Shown here one piece after another: positions 63,954 through 64,000 of a stretch of DNA of 64,000 nt; within the stretch, counting starts at the first letter, position 1, and the number at the start of each line of letters is the position of its first letter. The translations under genes and the position numbers were made by a program. The DNA comes from DASYDU01 sp050248495 (GTDB lineage Bacteria > Planctomycetota > Planctomycetia > Pirellulales > Lacipirellulaceae), in the NCBI GenBank assembly GCA_050248495.1, contig JBFWSG010000011.1, forward strand, positions 67,436 through 131,435. Reading direction: 5' to 3'. The notes under the pieces were generated by a model. That model did not search any database. It saw nothing but the letters and a program-made list of their open reading frames with translations, and was not told where the DNA came from.

Positions 63954-64000
63954 GAAACATCCCCGGGTATTTTGTTGCCCCGAATTCACTGCCCCCAGGG

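Overview
The window is GC-rich chromosomal DNA from a planctomycete, most likely of the Pirellulales type. No rRNA or ribosomal protein gene is present, so the placement rests on gene content. The markers are a DUF1559 prepilin-like protein, secreted proteins that start with the planctomycete LExR-type leader (LEARELMA, LENRLCLS, LETRNVLT), eight proteins ending in a PEP-CTERM-like sorting signal, dockerin-type repeats, a sulfatase, ECF sigma factors paired with Ser/Thr kinase or FecR genes, and a MoxR/Bat cluster. I see no tRNA, rRNA, CRISPR array or intact transposase.

Layout. 0-6.7 kb: a Fur-family regulator with a Fur-box-like palindrome upstream, then secreted proteins on the minus strand (animal-type haem peroxidase, zinc metalloprotease, coiled-coil PEP-CTERM protein, LGDGDN-repeat protein). 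7-11.9 kb: ECF sigma factor, Ser/Thr kinase with TPR repeats, secreted protein. 11.9-15.8 kb: sulfatase and GH3 glucosidase. 15.9-21.8 kb: an unusual signalling locus with a Ser/Thr kinase fused to an FtsZ/tubulin-like GTPase, an FHA protein with a degenerate EAL domain, and a divergent receiver / degenerate GGDEF / CBS protein. 21.9-25 kb: a VapBC-like module with a frameshifted toxin, an AAA ATPase and small unknown genes. 25.4-34.8 kb: a MoxR-DUF58-Bat operon with a very glutamine-rich BatC-like protein and a BatD-BatE fusion. 34.9-35.5 kb: a BrnT-like/XRE toxin-antitoxin module with a perfect 20-bp palindrome on its promoter. 35.6-45.8 kb: minus-strand secreted proteins (GH30, FG-GAP/UnbV, vanadium-haloperoxidase-like, lipoprotein, DUF1559, two tandem paralogues). 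46.5-49.6 kb: ECF sigma and FecR/LamG-like pair. 49.7-52.1 kb: a more AT-rich islet with GIY-YIG and RusA-like nucleases, a DUF433/DUF5615 module and dispersed repeats. 52.2-64 kb: a minus-strand run from an acyltransferase-like membrane protein and a sigma-54 activator, through STAS, ECF sigma, a methionine-rich lipoprotein, cytochrome b, a molybdopterin oxidoreductase, MsrB, spondin-domain protein and type II NADH dehydrogenase, to a GH63-like glucosidase.

Most interesting systems. (1) 57.1-62.8 kb looks like an envelope methionine-sulfoxide scavenging system: a lipoprotein with about 22% Met as sacrificial substrate, an MsrP/YedY-like enzyme with a membrane cytochrome b, and MsrB, under a STAS/ECF pair and perhaps a sigma-54 activator. 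It parallels the hypochlorite-scavenging MrpX/YedY1 module of Azospira suillum but has a different architecture. Two peroxidase families known to make hypohalous acids are also in the window. (2) 15.9-21.8 kb links a kinase-tubulin fusion with two degenerate cyclic-di-GMP-type domains. This is notable because Pirellulales planctomycetes are known to lack canonical FtsZ.
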